From a virus: a DNA stretch of 56,711 nt. The stretch is from positions 1-56,711 of the IMG/VR virus record IMGVR_UViG_3300048587_000675. The stretch is one strand, 5' to 3'. The translations under genes and the position numbers were made by a program. Below are positions 10,001-17,788 of this stretch, in pieces. Below the pieces are notes generated by a model. It made no database searches. It worked only from the letters and a program-made list of their open reading frames with translations, and was not told the DNA's origin. Positions within the stretch are counted from its first letter, which is position 1, and each line of letters opens with the position of its first letter.

Positions 10001-11535
10001 CAGGTGAGATTGTATTTGAGGCAACAGACTTCCTTGGTGGTATTTTTTATGCAACAGCAAATAATGTTGCCTCTGGATTAGCATATACTCCAGCATTGCC
10101 TGCTGCGGGCGGCACTACAGTATTTTCTGAAAATAATGAATTAGGTAATGGACTGGCATATAGTAAATTTGATTTACCAGAAGCTTTTCCACTGGGATAT
10201 GTTCAACAAATTGGAAATGAAAAATCTCAAACTATTAGAATTATTCCGCTTAGAGACAGTTTATTCAATCTTAAAGAAGACGGCGTGTTTAGGGTAGCGG
10301 GAGAAGATCCAGAAAGTTTTTCTAATTCTCTTTTTGACAACACTATTACACTTGCTGCCCCAGAATCAGTAGCAAAGCTTTCAAATATTATATTTGCTCT
10401 TTCTACGGAGGGCGTGGTTGCAATTACCGACTCAAACGCAGAAACTGTTTCAAGACCTATTGAAAACTTAATATTAGATATTTTTGAACAAGATACAACT
10501 AAAGTTAGAACATTAAGTTTTGCATATGCTTATGAGTCTGAGAAAAAATATATTCTTTTTACAATTAAACAATTTTCTGATTCATATGCAACTCAAGCTT
10601 TTGTTTACAATACATTTACAAACAGTTGGACCACCTGGGAATTAACAAGAACCTGTGGAATTGTATTACCTTTTGATGATCTTGCTTATTTAGGTAATCA
10701 TGATAGCAACACCGTAAAGGTTGAAAGAAAAAGTAGAAACTATACTGATTATATCGACGATTCAATTGACGTTTCAATTGAATTTGTAACCGGGGTTTTA
10801 ACGGCTGGATCTAACCAAATAACTTTAATTTTACCCGACACGACGCACCTTTCACTGGGTCAAACGGTATCTGGCACAGGCATCCCTGATGGTGCTAAAA
10901 TTTCTAATATTAATAATAATTTTACTATAACTTTAAACAAAGCTGCAACAATCTCCGGTACGGTAGATTTACAATTTGAAAATGGTAGTTTAATTAGGCT
11001 TGCAAACACATTATCAACAGCTGCCGGCGATGTTATTTATCAGAACGATGGTCGATTTAGTATCATTTTAGAAGTTAATTCTGACAAGAGTACCATCCTT
11101 ACTAGAAATCCAATTAACAGCTGGACTGCTGGAGATGCAAACGTCCTTAAGGCTATCGATAGTGAACTTAGGTATGCACCTCAAACATGTGGAAATCCTT
11201 CTTCAATAAAACAAGTTACAGAATTTATTGCAATGTTTCAAACTCCTTTCTTTGACAAAGTTGACATTTCATTTGAAAGTGATATATCTGGAGGAAAAGA
11301 AACCGTTGAATTAGAAGGTCAGATTGGCGGGGTACTCTGGGGCCTATATCCATGGGGCGAGGTGGTTTGGGGTGGAGTTGTTAGAGCAGTTCCACTTAGA
11401 ACCTATGTACCAAGGGATAAGCAAAGAAACACTCAATTAAATATTACAATTTCACATCGAGAGGCTTATGCTTTTTATCGATTATCTGGAATACAGTTAT
11501 ATTTTAACACCGGCAATCAGAGAGTGAGAAGATAA
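7042..11535 (+). CDS. Tail tubular protein B / tail nozzle-like protein with inserted modules
   Basis: The N-terminus (IPDGALEVAKNLVIDREDTAEPRRGF) is the hallmark of T7 gp12-like nozzle proteins. The C-terminal part (after about residue 1040) continues the beta-propeller-like platform (VYNTFTNSWTTWEL). At 1497 residues it is nearly twice T7 gp12 (about 790). The extra length comes from inserted repeats. One type, G.GIP.GT.V, is seen near residues 158, 389, 672, 769 and 1278. A second, HGL..G..V.F...LP.....YY, is near 248 and 804. The same G.G.P.GT.V module recurs in the 205-residue protein at 11966. The insertions probably decorate the tail surface. The identity as a nozzle is fairly secure; the role of the insertions is inferred. 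Confidence 0.75.
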   Translation: MPQSILLKAKGLHTYPNPLSAIPDGALEVAKNLVIDREDTAEPRRGFSEIEYPLGLSSDNRPDQLIVYGDDELIAHYGLGTDPTRLAFFMFEQEFSAVISSGSNVVSDILSTNGYYSSAVVKAVVIETIFSGDQTLGSNTLTNVLTTQGLYVGLQVGGRGIPPGTTITAISGTGPYTVTISNNALFTAVGNTITASNENLINLPTDTRAVVINNNNLVLDQNSSYTSRTLNFDPTDVNTTTDLITIPNHGLLDGQTVQFTSSGTLPAPLATSTLYYIVQSNNDTFRLSTVANGSGINLTSQGTGVHTMTVRDLFTIGGWIDYPGVFEKPEGNIKIRFAEQNNSLFLTTKDGIRKLDNIEGIRLKATVTDGSNIITNVDVLDIHPGELVSGPGIPDGSIVTDLLSDTSFEIDNNVSLPTGVVSASDQLIFVQPRLAGISYALDGEAVLTTDFSGFLPNDRAVQYFIVWGYKDANNRIARGAPSSVLGIVVSNNTGESKNVQIKATIPNDITPAHFYQVYRSGFSANAASIPPSESRLIYEANPTFTDIINGIITFNDNVPEELRTGEILYTSESQEGILLGNFPPPFGTDIASFKNSLFISNIKTKHTLGLTILSVSGNFSILGNTDNSTPFKALTISNPVLNITGDVTSGSPLIANISPTDMGSIAIGMTITGTGIPEGTKVASYDSPSSIRITKNATATNLAVSLSLSITGVSQGQLVFGTPIGSGAKLVDTFNEFIITSNTVNASPMLFNLSTTAGLKEGQPVSAASGIPAGTLIEKVYAGKSISFVENNTDDITDTFTLNGHGLENGNVVTFEGSSLPTGISTGTFYYIISASANTFQISTTFGGSALNFTTTGAGSIVLSPQVRMTDNASASVSGLVVTFGAGFKLDTPSTATTTGATITFKNGTGGIEVNDTLTVAGVTYTAGAYEDYTGVNRQFRVYSHGTPAQNITNTALSLIRVVNRQGSAIGSTDVYARYTSSINSLPGEIVFEATDFLGGIFYATANNVASGLAYTPALPAAGGTTVFSENNELGNGLAYSKFDLPEAFPLGYVQQIGNEKSQTIRIIPLRDSLFNLKEDGVFRVAGEDPESFSNSLFDNTITLAAPESVAKLSNIIFALSTEGVVAITDSNAETVSRPIENLILDIFEQDTTKVRTLSFAYAYESEKKYILFTIKQFSDSYATQAFVYNTFTNSWTTWELTRTCGIVLPFDDLAYLGNHDSNTVKVERKSRNYTDYIDDSIDVSIEFVTGVLTAGSNQITLILPDTTHLSLGQTVSGTGIPDGAKISNINNNFTITLNKAATISGTVDLQFENGSLIRLANTLSTAAGDVIYQNDGRFSIILEVNSDKSTILTRNPINSWTAGDANVLKAIDSELRYAPQTCGNPSSIKQVTEFIAMFQTPFFDKVDISFESDISGGKETVELEGQIGGVLWGLYPWGEVVWGGVVRAVPLRTYVPRDKQRNTQLNITISHREAYAFYRLSGIQLYFNTGNQRVRR

Positions 11536-11536
11536 C

Positions 11537-11785
11537 ATGGATAAGAGATTTGAAAAACTTGTCACTTATGTAAAAGATGGCAAGAAAAGAACAAAAACTG
11601 TAAAATATGGTCAAGCTGGCAAAGCAAAAGATGGCGGAGATAGAATTCGACCCGGCACTTCTAAAGGTGACGCATATTGCGCTAGAAGTAACGCAATAAA
11701 AGGAAACTGGAGAAGTGATCCTAATAGCCCAAATAATTTATCCCGTAAAAAATGGCGCTGCCGTGGCGACAAGAGCATGAGGTGA
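11537..11785 (+). CDS. Small conserved phage protein, DUF6321-like
   Basis: This is an 82-residue basic protein. Its second half (RPGTSKGDAYCARS.. and ..SPNNLSRKKWRCRG) is a pattern I recognise from many tailed-phage late regions, usually labelled DUF6321. Two conserved Cys and several Lys/Arg suggest nucleic-acid or metal binding, without proof. It begins 1 bp after the nozzle gene and is followed 4 bp later by another small conserved gene, the usual pairing in related phages. Confidence 0.65.
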   Translation: MDKRFEKLVTYVKDGKKRTKTVKYGQAGKAKDGGDRIRPGTSKGDAYCARSNAIKGNWRSDPNSPNNLSRKKWRCRGDKSMR

Positions 11786-11789
11786 TAAT

Positions 11790-11969
11790 ATGAAACCCGG
11801 ATTATATGCAAACATTCACGCAAAAAGAAAGCGAATAAGGGCAGGTAGCGGAGAAAAAATGCGAACCCCCGGCACAAAGGGTGCTCCCACTGCAAAAAAC
11901 TTTAAGGAAGCTCAAAAAACAGCTAAAAAGCCACAAAAATTTAGTAAATTAAAAGACTATTTAAAATGA
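11790..11969 (+). CDS. Small conserved basic phage protein (59 residues)
   Basis: This short reading frame, MKPGLYANIHAKRKRI...GEKMRTPGTKGAPTA, encodes 59 residues and fills the only gap between its neighbours. The motif YANIHAKR(K)RI..GSGEKMR.PG.KGAPTA is a familiar small phage protein often found beside DUF6321-like genes. It ends in an ATGA overlap with the next gene. The strong basic charge suggests contact with DNA or with an acidic virion partner; the function is not known. Confidence 0.7.
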   Translation: MKPGLYANIHAKRKRIRAGSGEKMRTPGTKGAPTAKNFKEAQKTAKKPQKFSKLKDYLK

Positions 11970-12583
11970 AACCTAGGTATATTAAGAGAATTATCAAAGA
12001 TGACTTTCCGCAGGAGGTCCGCACTTGGATTGATACTCTTTTGTACCCATTAAATGCTAGTATTGAGCAAAATAGTCAAATTTTACAAAAAAACATTAGT
12101 CTTATTGATAACTTAGCTGCAGAAGTTAGAACTTTACAAATCGTAGGTAGCAGTTTAATAACAGGAAACAGCACAGAAGGATCAAATATTATAACAGATT
12201 CTGTGTATTATCAAGCAGTTATAGATGGTGTAAACTATGGTGTACAGCCTGGACAACCTGTTGCTGGATTAGGTCTACCACCAGGCACAACGGTAGTGTC
12301 AGTAAGTGGTTCTACTATAACTCTATCGCAAAATAGTAATATTACTCAGAAAAATGCCAAATACCAGGCTGGTGGTTTCTTCCCACTCAGGTTATCTTAT
12401 AATTTATCATTTAGACCAACTAGTGTTTTTGTTAGCAATATTGCTGATTTACAAGGAAATCCTACTTATATCTCAGAAGGCGTCACTCCGCAATGGAGAA
12501 TTGAAGGCAGAGATATCGTCATTGACGGAATCAGCGGATTAGAAGCTGGTCGTTCTTATAATATAACATTTGTCATACTATAA
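11966..12583 (+). CDS. Tail-associated protein with one G.GLPPGT.V module
   Basis: This is a 205-residue protein. Residues 1-60 are helical and probably form a coiled coil (WIDTLLYPLNASIEQNSQILQKNISLIDNLAAEV). Residues 75-130 carry one copy of the module found several times in the nozzle protein (VAGLGLPPGTTVVSVSGSTI). The rest is beta-rich. The helix-then-beta layout and shared module suggest a trimeric or nozzle-attached tail component. It overlaps the previous gene by ATGA. No enzyme motif is visible. Confidence 0.6.
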   Translation: MKPRYIKRIIKDDFPQEVRTWIDTLLYPLNASIEQNSQILQKNISLIDNLAAEVRTLQIVGSSLITGNSTEGSNIITDSVYYQAVIDGVNYGVQPGQPVAGLGLPPGTTVVSVSGSTITLSQNSNITQKNAKYQAGGFFPLRLSYNLSFRPTSVFVSNIADLQGNPTYISEGVTPQWRIEGRDIVIDGISGLEAGRSYNITFVIL

Positions 12584-12597
12584 ACTTTAGTTACTAC

Positions 12598-12615
12598 AAA
12601 TTAATAAGTAGTATT
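12598..12615 (+). promoter_or_regulatory. Second copy of the 18-bp intergenic motif
   Basis: An exact copy of the 2659-2676 sequence (aaattaataagtagtatt) sits in the 60-bp gap before the ejection-protein-like gene block. It is followed by a weak stem (agggt...accct at about 12618-12635). Its position at the head of a new block of genes supports a promoter role. Confidence 0.4.
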
Positions 12616-12646
12616 GTAGGGTTAGGTTGTACCCTGGAGTTTTGTG

Positions 12647-14569
12647 ATGATAAAAAATCCTTTTAGATCAGATGATGATCAAACATTTTCTAAATTACAA
12701 GAGTACGTAGCTGGTCCTACTACTCAACCTGCTGCACAAACTCAGCAACCTGTGCAGTATGCGCAAGCTGCAACATTAAATCAACCAGCTGCACAACCAA
12801 AGCAAACAACTCCACAACAACAACCTGCAACTCCTGCTGCGATGCCCGCACCAGTTACACCTGTAGTGCCGCCAGTTGTCACTCCGACACAAGCAGCACA
12901 ACCTGTTGCACAACAATTTGGACAGCCGCAACAACCACAACCTGTACAACCTCGTCAAACATTGATGACACAAAACACGGCTGCTCAACGCTATGCTCAG
13001 ATGTTACAACAAAGTGCACCACAAGCACAAGCTGCATCATCTGGCATAGCACAAGTTATTCAAGATCCTGTTACTGAAGCAAAAAGAAAATTAGATTTAG
13101 CACAAGCTGAATTTAAGCAAAAAGTAGCAGAATCTGGCCTTACAAGAGACCAAAGTAGAACATCAGATATTATAAATAAAGCTGCAAACTTAAAAGCCGG
13201 AGAAACTTTAACTCCAGAAGAATTTGCAGAATTAGAAAGTATCTCTAACACAAGAAGTGCATTTGGAGAAGGCGTTAGAGATACTGATTTTGCAGCTTTA
13301 CAAAACTATGTTCAAGCTCTAGGTAAAGCTGATGTTGCAAAACAGATGGCAGGTTTAACCGATACAGCTGGAAACAGACAAGAATTAATTTCCAAGCTCG
13401 TGGGAGACAGTGCTAGATATAATCAGGGGCAATCTCTGTATGATGCACTTCTAGCTGGAGGCACTTCTCAGTCTGCACAGCAATTAGCAGATTTAAGACG
13501 CGAGCTTTTAACAGAAGACTCACTTGGTAAACTTGCTGAACAGAGTGAAGCTGGTGCACTTGCCTCTAGAGACTTAGAGCGTCAAGAAATTGAAAGTGCA
13601 TATCAAGATATACAAGACCTTCTTGATGGAAAAGAAGGATCTGGTAAACTTGCTGAACTTGAGCAAAATATTAGAGATAGAGTTGTATCTGAAAATCAAA
13701 AAGTAGAAGAAACAAACGCACTTATTGACGAAGTAATGCCTAACATCGGAAATACTTTTGGTGATACAGAAAAAGAACGTCGATTAATGGATCTTTTAAA
13801 TATTGAACCCGGTTCAAAATTAATCAGATACATTGAAGAAGGTTCAAAAGATCCTGCCACCATCGGTAGATTAAAAGAGCTTAATGAACAAACTGCCACC
13901 ACTAAGGATGAACTTGCTCGTTTAAATGAACTCTACAGAATTGGAGCATTAACCGGAAGACAAGGTGATAAAATTGTTGCACAAGATGATGAAACCCTTG
14001 GAACTGGACTTGATCAGCAACTAGATATTGATGCCGATAAATTAAAAAGCGGATTTGATCAAAAACGAAAAGTTGTTCAAGATAAAGTAAATAACCTTGT
14101 TGAAAACTATTCACTTACTCCCATAAAAGATTACTCCTTTGGTAAAGGTCTTACTGCAAAGAATGTTACACAAGACATTTATAATCGTTTAAGAACCGGC
14201 AGAGTTGCCGACGGTGATATTAATGAAGCAAATAAAGTCTTATCAAAAGCTAGAGAATTAGTAAATCAGATTAATAAGACTTATGTTGATAATAATTATA
14301 AATTAACATCATTTGATGGTAAAAGAAGACAAGTTCCAAAAATTAGTATAACACCAACGCAAGCTGAAGTTAATTCTCAACTGCTTGATATTTTTAAGAC
14401 GACGATGCCTAGGGTAAATGTTATTAGCAAAGACCAAATTAAAGATCCAGCGGTTGAATTGCAGAAGTTAAAAAAATCCAATCCTGCGCGATATAATCAA
14501 CTTCTTAGACACGCAAAAACTGCAGCAGAAGTTAAACGGGCAGCTGGATTATTTAAGTTATCTATATAA
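12647..14569 (+). CDS. Large Pro/Gln-rich then coiled-coil virion protein (ejection-protein candidate)
   Basis: The start is placed at ATG 12647 (640 residues) rather than the in-frame GTG at 12644, because GGAG at 12636 is then 7 nt away. Residues 20-125 are low-complexity Pro, Gln and Ala (AAQPKQTTPQQQPATPAA). The remainder is long, charged and helical with heptad-like repeats. No catalytic motif is visible. Such disordered plus coiled-coil proteins downstream of the nozzle gene usually occupy the internal core or ejection-protein slot in podoviruses. That role is inferred from position and composition only. Confidence 0.6.
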   Translation: MIKNPFRSDDDQTFSKLQEYVAGPTTQPAAQTQQPVQYAQAATLNQPAAQPKQTTPQQQPATPAAMPAPVTPVVPPVVTPTQAAQPVAQQFGQPQQPQPVQPRQTLMTQNTAAQRYAQMLQQSAPQAQAASSGIAQVIQDPVTEAKRKLDLAQAEFKQKVAESGLTRDQSRTSDIINKAANLKAGETLTPEEFAELESISNTRSAFGEGVRDTDFAALQNYVQALGKADVAKQMAGLTDTAGNRQELISKLVGDSARYNQGQSLYDALLAGGTSQSAQQLADLRRELLTEDSLGKLAEQSEAGALASRDLERQEIESAYQDIQDLLDGKEGSGKLAELEQNIRDRVVSENQKVEETNALIDEVMPNIGNTFGDTEKERRLMDLLNIEPGSKLIRYIEEGSKDPATIGRLKELNEQTATTKDELARLNELYRIGALTGRQGDKIVAQDDETLGTGLDQQLDIDADKLKSGFDQKRKVVQDKVNNLVENYSLTPIKDYSFGKGLTAKNVTQDIYNRLRTGRVADGDINEANKVLSKARELVNQINKTYVDNNYKLTSFDGKRRQVPKISITPTQAEVNSQLLDIFKTTMPRVNVISKDQIKDPAVELQKLKKSNPARYNQLLRHAKTAAEVKRAAGLFKLSI

Positions 14570-14577
14570 GATTTTTT

Positions 14578-14970
14578 ATGAAATATATGAATTTATATAT
14601 AAAAGAGCGATATCCACAGTTTGAAGATTCAAATAAGACTGCTTTTGAATATTTAACATATTTAAAAAAGAACAATTTTCAGTTTTTAAATGAAAAAGAA
14701 GGATTTATCGTATATAAATTCGAAGGCGACGCTTGTATAATTAATGATATTTATATCTGTAATGAATATCGTAAAACTAAATCTGCTTGGAAATTGTTTA
14801 ATAACTTAAGGAACTTGACATTGACAAACAAAAACTGTAAAGTATTAATTGGTTTCTCAGAACATAACGGAAATAATCATCAAAGCGGAATTGGAGCAAT
14901 GACCGCAGCTGGTTTTGTAAAAACTGGTCAAGATGATATTAAAGACATCTATATAAGAGGTAACTGGTAA
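14578..14970 (+). CDS. GNAT-like acetyltransferase fold protein
   Basis: This 130-residue protein has the core GNAT pattern: a beta strand ending in a bulge followed by the acetyl-CoA-loop helix (IINDIYICNEYRKTKSAWKLFNNL, residues about 54-77). A later AGF.KTG segment corresponds to the C-terminal beta-alpha. The usual Q/R-x-x-G-x-G/A loop is degenerate (YRKTKSA), so activity is uncertain. Small GNAT-like genes occur among internal-virion-protein genes of T7-like phages. It ends in a one-base overlap with the next gene. Confidence 0.5.
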   Translation: MKYMNLYIKERYPQFEDSNKTAFEYLTYLKKNNFQFLNEKEGFIVYKFEGDACIINDIYICNEYRKTKSAWKLFNNLRNLTLTNKNCKVLIGFSEHNGNNHQSGIGAMTAAGFVKTGQDDIKDIYIRGNW

Positions 14971-16211
14971 TGGGCGGAGTAGTAAGTGGCGTTGGTAAAT
15001 TAGTAGGCGGCGGTGGCGGCGGAAAACAACGTAGTCAAGCTGAACAAGTTCAAGCTGATGCTTTTGATTACATTAATAACATTAGACTCCCTGCACTTGA
15101 AGACTTGCAGATTAACCCTAGTGATATTACCTATTATCAGGTAACTGGCAAACTAACTCCAGCATTATATGAAGCCGTCCAAATGGATAAAACCCTGCTG
15201 GAAGACCTTGAATATAATCCTGATATCATTAAAGATCAGATGGCTGGTATTCAAGCTAAAAAAGAAAGAATTGCTGAAGGTGGTCTATCAATCGAAGATC
15301 GCGCTCGATTAAACGAAGTTCTCCAGGAATCTGGAAGACAAAATAAAGCTCAACAGGAGACAATTGCAGCTAGATTACGCGAAAGAGGCGCAGCAGGCGG
15401 AGCCGTAGAGGCTATGAAACGTTTGCAAGGACAAAGCCAGGCCGCTGATACTACTGCTGATAATGCATTTAAAACTGCCGCTCTTGCTGCAACTTCTAAA
15501 CTTCAAGAAGAAGACAAGCTTCAGGATCTACTTGGAAGACTTGCCACTCAGGATATTGGAGTTAAAGGAACAAGAGCACAGGCTGAAGCTGAACGTCAAA
15601 AGATGAACACTTCTCTTTTAAATCAACAAGCGCTCTCTAATGTAAATATTCAAAATGCCGCACAAATGGCAAATTTACAAAACCAGCAAAGAGTTTCAGA
15701 TGCTAACGTTGGTCTTGCAAACCAAGGGATGCTTGCTAATAAACAAGCCATTCAACAGAACCTAGCCAATCAGTTTGCTAAAGGAAATGCACTTTCTGGT
15801 GCAAGCAAGACTTACAGTGAAAATCTAATGGATCAAGGTGCAAGACGCGATGCTGAAAAGGCCGGTAAATGGGATAGCATCGGTGGATTTGTTGATAAAG
15901 GAATTGGCCTTGGTACTGCCATTTTCTCAGATGAAAACTTAAAGACTGAAATCAATGAAGCCGACAATGAAATTGACGAAATGTTAGAAAAACTTTCTCC
16001 TGTATCCTTTAAGTATAAAGATCAAAATGACGGTGAAGGAAAGCACACCGGAATCATGGCACAAGACCTTGAAAAGTCAAAAGCTGGTAAAGATTTAGTG
16101 GTTGAAACCGAAAAAGGAAAGGCTGTTGATGTCAAGAAAGCTCTTAGTGCTATTATGGCATCACAAGCTCGTCTTGCAAAGCGTTTGAAAGATATTGAGA
16201 AAAAAGGATAA
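14970..16211 (+). CDS. Internal virion-like protein ending in an S74 intramolecular chaperone domain
   Basis: This 413-residue protein starts with a Gly-rich leader (VGGGGGGK) and has a long helical, Gln/Ala-rich middle. The last 95 residues, from 319, match the peptidase S74 domain: SDENLK at 320-325, L.PVSFKYK, then HTGIMAQDLE and a C-terminal coiled coil (ARLAKRLKDIEKK). In known S74 proteins the Ser of the SD motif and a nearby Lys cut off the chaperone after trimer folding. The domain is better known from spikes and fibres, so its presence on a protein in the internal-protein block is noteworthy. A tail-needle or fibre role is the alternative. Confidence 0.65.
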   Translation: MGGVVSGVGKLVGGGGGGKQRSQAEQVQADAFDYINNIRLPALEDLQINPSDITYYQVTGKLTPALYEAVQMDKTLLEDLEYNPDIIKDQMAGIQAKKERIAEGGLSIEDRARLNEVLQESGRQNKAQQETIAARLRERGAAGGAVEAMKRLQGQSQAADTTADNAFKTAALAATSKLQEEDKLQDLLGRLATQDIGVKGTRAQAEAERQKMNTSLLNQQALSNVNIQNAAQMANLQNQQRVSDANVGLANQGMLANKQAIQQNLANQFAKGNALSGASKTYSENLMDQGARRDAEKAGKWDSIGGFVDKGIGLGTAIFSDENLKTEINEADNEIDEMLEKLSPVSFKYKDQNDGEGKHTGIMAQDLEKSKAGKDLVVETEKGKAVDVKKALSAIMASQARLAKRLKDIEKKG

Positions 16212-16216
16212 AAACA

Positions 16217-17788
16217 ATGGACGATTCTTTTAGAAAAAACCTAACAGGTGGTATTAATCCTTTTGCTGATGATTCTCTTAGCTTTGATGAGCAACTAAGA
16301 AGAAAAGCTCAACAATTAGGTATTGAACCATCTGACAGCATGGTTTCTGAAGTTATTGAAGAAAAAGCTAAAGAACAGTTCCCTGGTGAAGAAGCTCCAG
16401 TTGAACCTCAGCCAATAAAGCAGATGGCAGATCAGCAGCCTGATGAACAGGATTTATTGCAAAAACAAGAGCAAGCTTTAAAAGAATCAACTCCGGAAGA
16501 TAAGCAGCCTGTTTCTGAAGTTGCTGCCCCTCAGGATGACGTTAGTCTTAAAACCGATCCTATTGCTTATCTTAGAAATAAATACGGTCTTGCTGCTCCC
16601 ACCCAAGTAGAAGAAATGAAAAAAGATACAGATTATTCTACTCTAAAAGACACACAAAGACGCGGTAGTATATTAAATGCTTTGTCTGAGTTTGATAAAA
16701 GCGCCGGTCAACTTGGATCGAGTGCACTTCTTGAAGGTAGAAAAGCCGGATATACCGGATCTTATACTGGTGGAGCTTTAAAATCTGTAGCAGATAGAGA
16801 AGCTAAAGATCTAGAAGAACGTAAAAAGTTTAGAGATGAAGATCTTAAAAATATTCAAACGGGTTTAACTGTAGAATCTGCTGCCGATACGTTTAAAAAT
16901 AAACTTATAGAGGCAGAAAAAAAATTAGAAGACGAAAAAGAATTAGCAAAGATGGAAGGTCCTCTTTACGAAATGACCAAAGATTTATATAAGACAGCCT
17001 TTGGTAAAGATCTTCCAGAGGGCATTAGTCCTAAAGTTCTTTTTAAAGTTCAGCCTGAATTCAAGGATGTTATTAAACAAAGAATGGTAAATGAGGCCAC
17101 TGCTGAACAAAGTCGTCTTAATAGAGAAAATCAATTAGAATTAAAAGAGATGGAAGTCGGCAAGAAAGATCAGACTGCTCAAGATAAAGCCACCTTAGAG
17201 ATGGGTAAAGAACAGTTAAAACAACTAAAAGAAATTAGACAAGGCGAACTTTCAACTGATAATCAACTAACTCAGTTAAACGACACTATTAATCAATATG
17301 TTGATTATGTACAAAAATCTAAATTCGGTGGAACTGGTCCTATTGCAAACATGCTTGGATTAAAATCAGTAGTCGACACTCCTACTCAAAAAATTAAACA
17401 AAGGTTTAATCAGATTGCTTTAGATAAACTAGTTCAACAGTTCTCTGGCATGTCAAAAGCGATTGATAGTAACGCTGAGCGTGCGTTTTTTGAATCAACA
17501 CAGCCGGGAACCGATAAAGACGAAGATGTAAATTTTCAAGTATTATTTGGTATGAAATCGGTAATGTTGAAAGATAAAGCCGAAAAAGAAGCCCAAAGGC
17601 GATGGATACAAAGCGGAAAAGATATGGTGGACTACGAGAGTCCAATCGTAGGAAAAACTGCTACTGTTGTAGATACTACAGGAAAAATGCATATTATTCC
17701 TAAAGGTCAACTTCCTGATGCTTTGAAAAATGGCTATACAACGGTAGATGGATACGTAGACAGGGTAGTTAAAAAGAAGAGGTTATAA
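16217..17788 (+). CDS. Coiled-coil virion protein
   Basis: This 523-residue protein is acidic and Gln/Glu-rich. Residues 40-110 look disordered and the centre (about 190-360) is strongly charged and helical. The C-terminal 25 residues form a compact YTTVDGYVDRVV-like segment. It starts after AAAAGGATAAAAACA and ends in a TAATG overlap with the 965-residue gene, so the two are co-translated and probably act together. No recognised family; an ejection or internal protein is suspected from context. Confidence 0.55.
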   Translation: MDDSFRKNLTGGINPFADDSLSFDEQLRRKAQQLGIEPSDSMVSEVIEEKAKEQFPGEEAPVEPQPIKQMADQQPDEQDLLQKQEQALKESTPEDKQPVSEVAAPQDDVSLKTDPIAYLRNKYGLAAPTQVEEMKKDTDYSTLKDTQRRGSILNALSEFDKSAGQLGSSALLEGRKAGYTGSYTGGALKSVADREAKDLEERKKFRDEDLKNIQTGLTVESAADTFKNKLIEAEKKLEDEKELAKMEGPLYEMTKDLYKTAFGKDLPEGISPKVLFKVQPEFKDVIKQRMVNEATAEQSRLNRENQLELKEMEVGKKDQTAQDKATLEMGKEQLKQLKEIRQGELSTDNQLTQLNDTINQYVDYVQKSKFGGTGPIANMLGLKSVVDTPTQKIKQRFNQIALDKLVQQFSGMSKAIDSNAERAFFESTQPGTDKDEDVNFQVLFGMKSVMLKDKAEKEAQRRWIQSGKDMVDYESPIVGKTATVVDTTGKMHIIPKGQLPDALKNGYTTVDGYVDRVVKKKRL

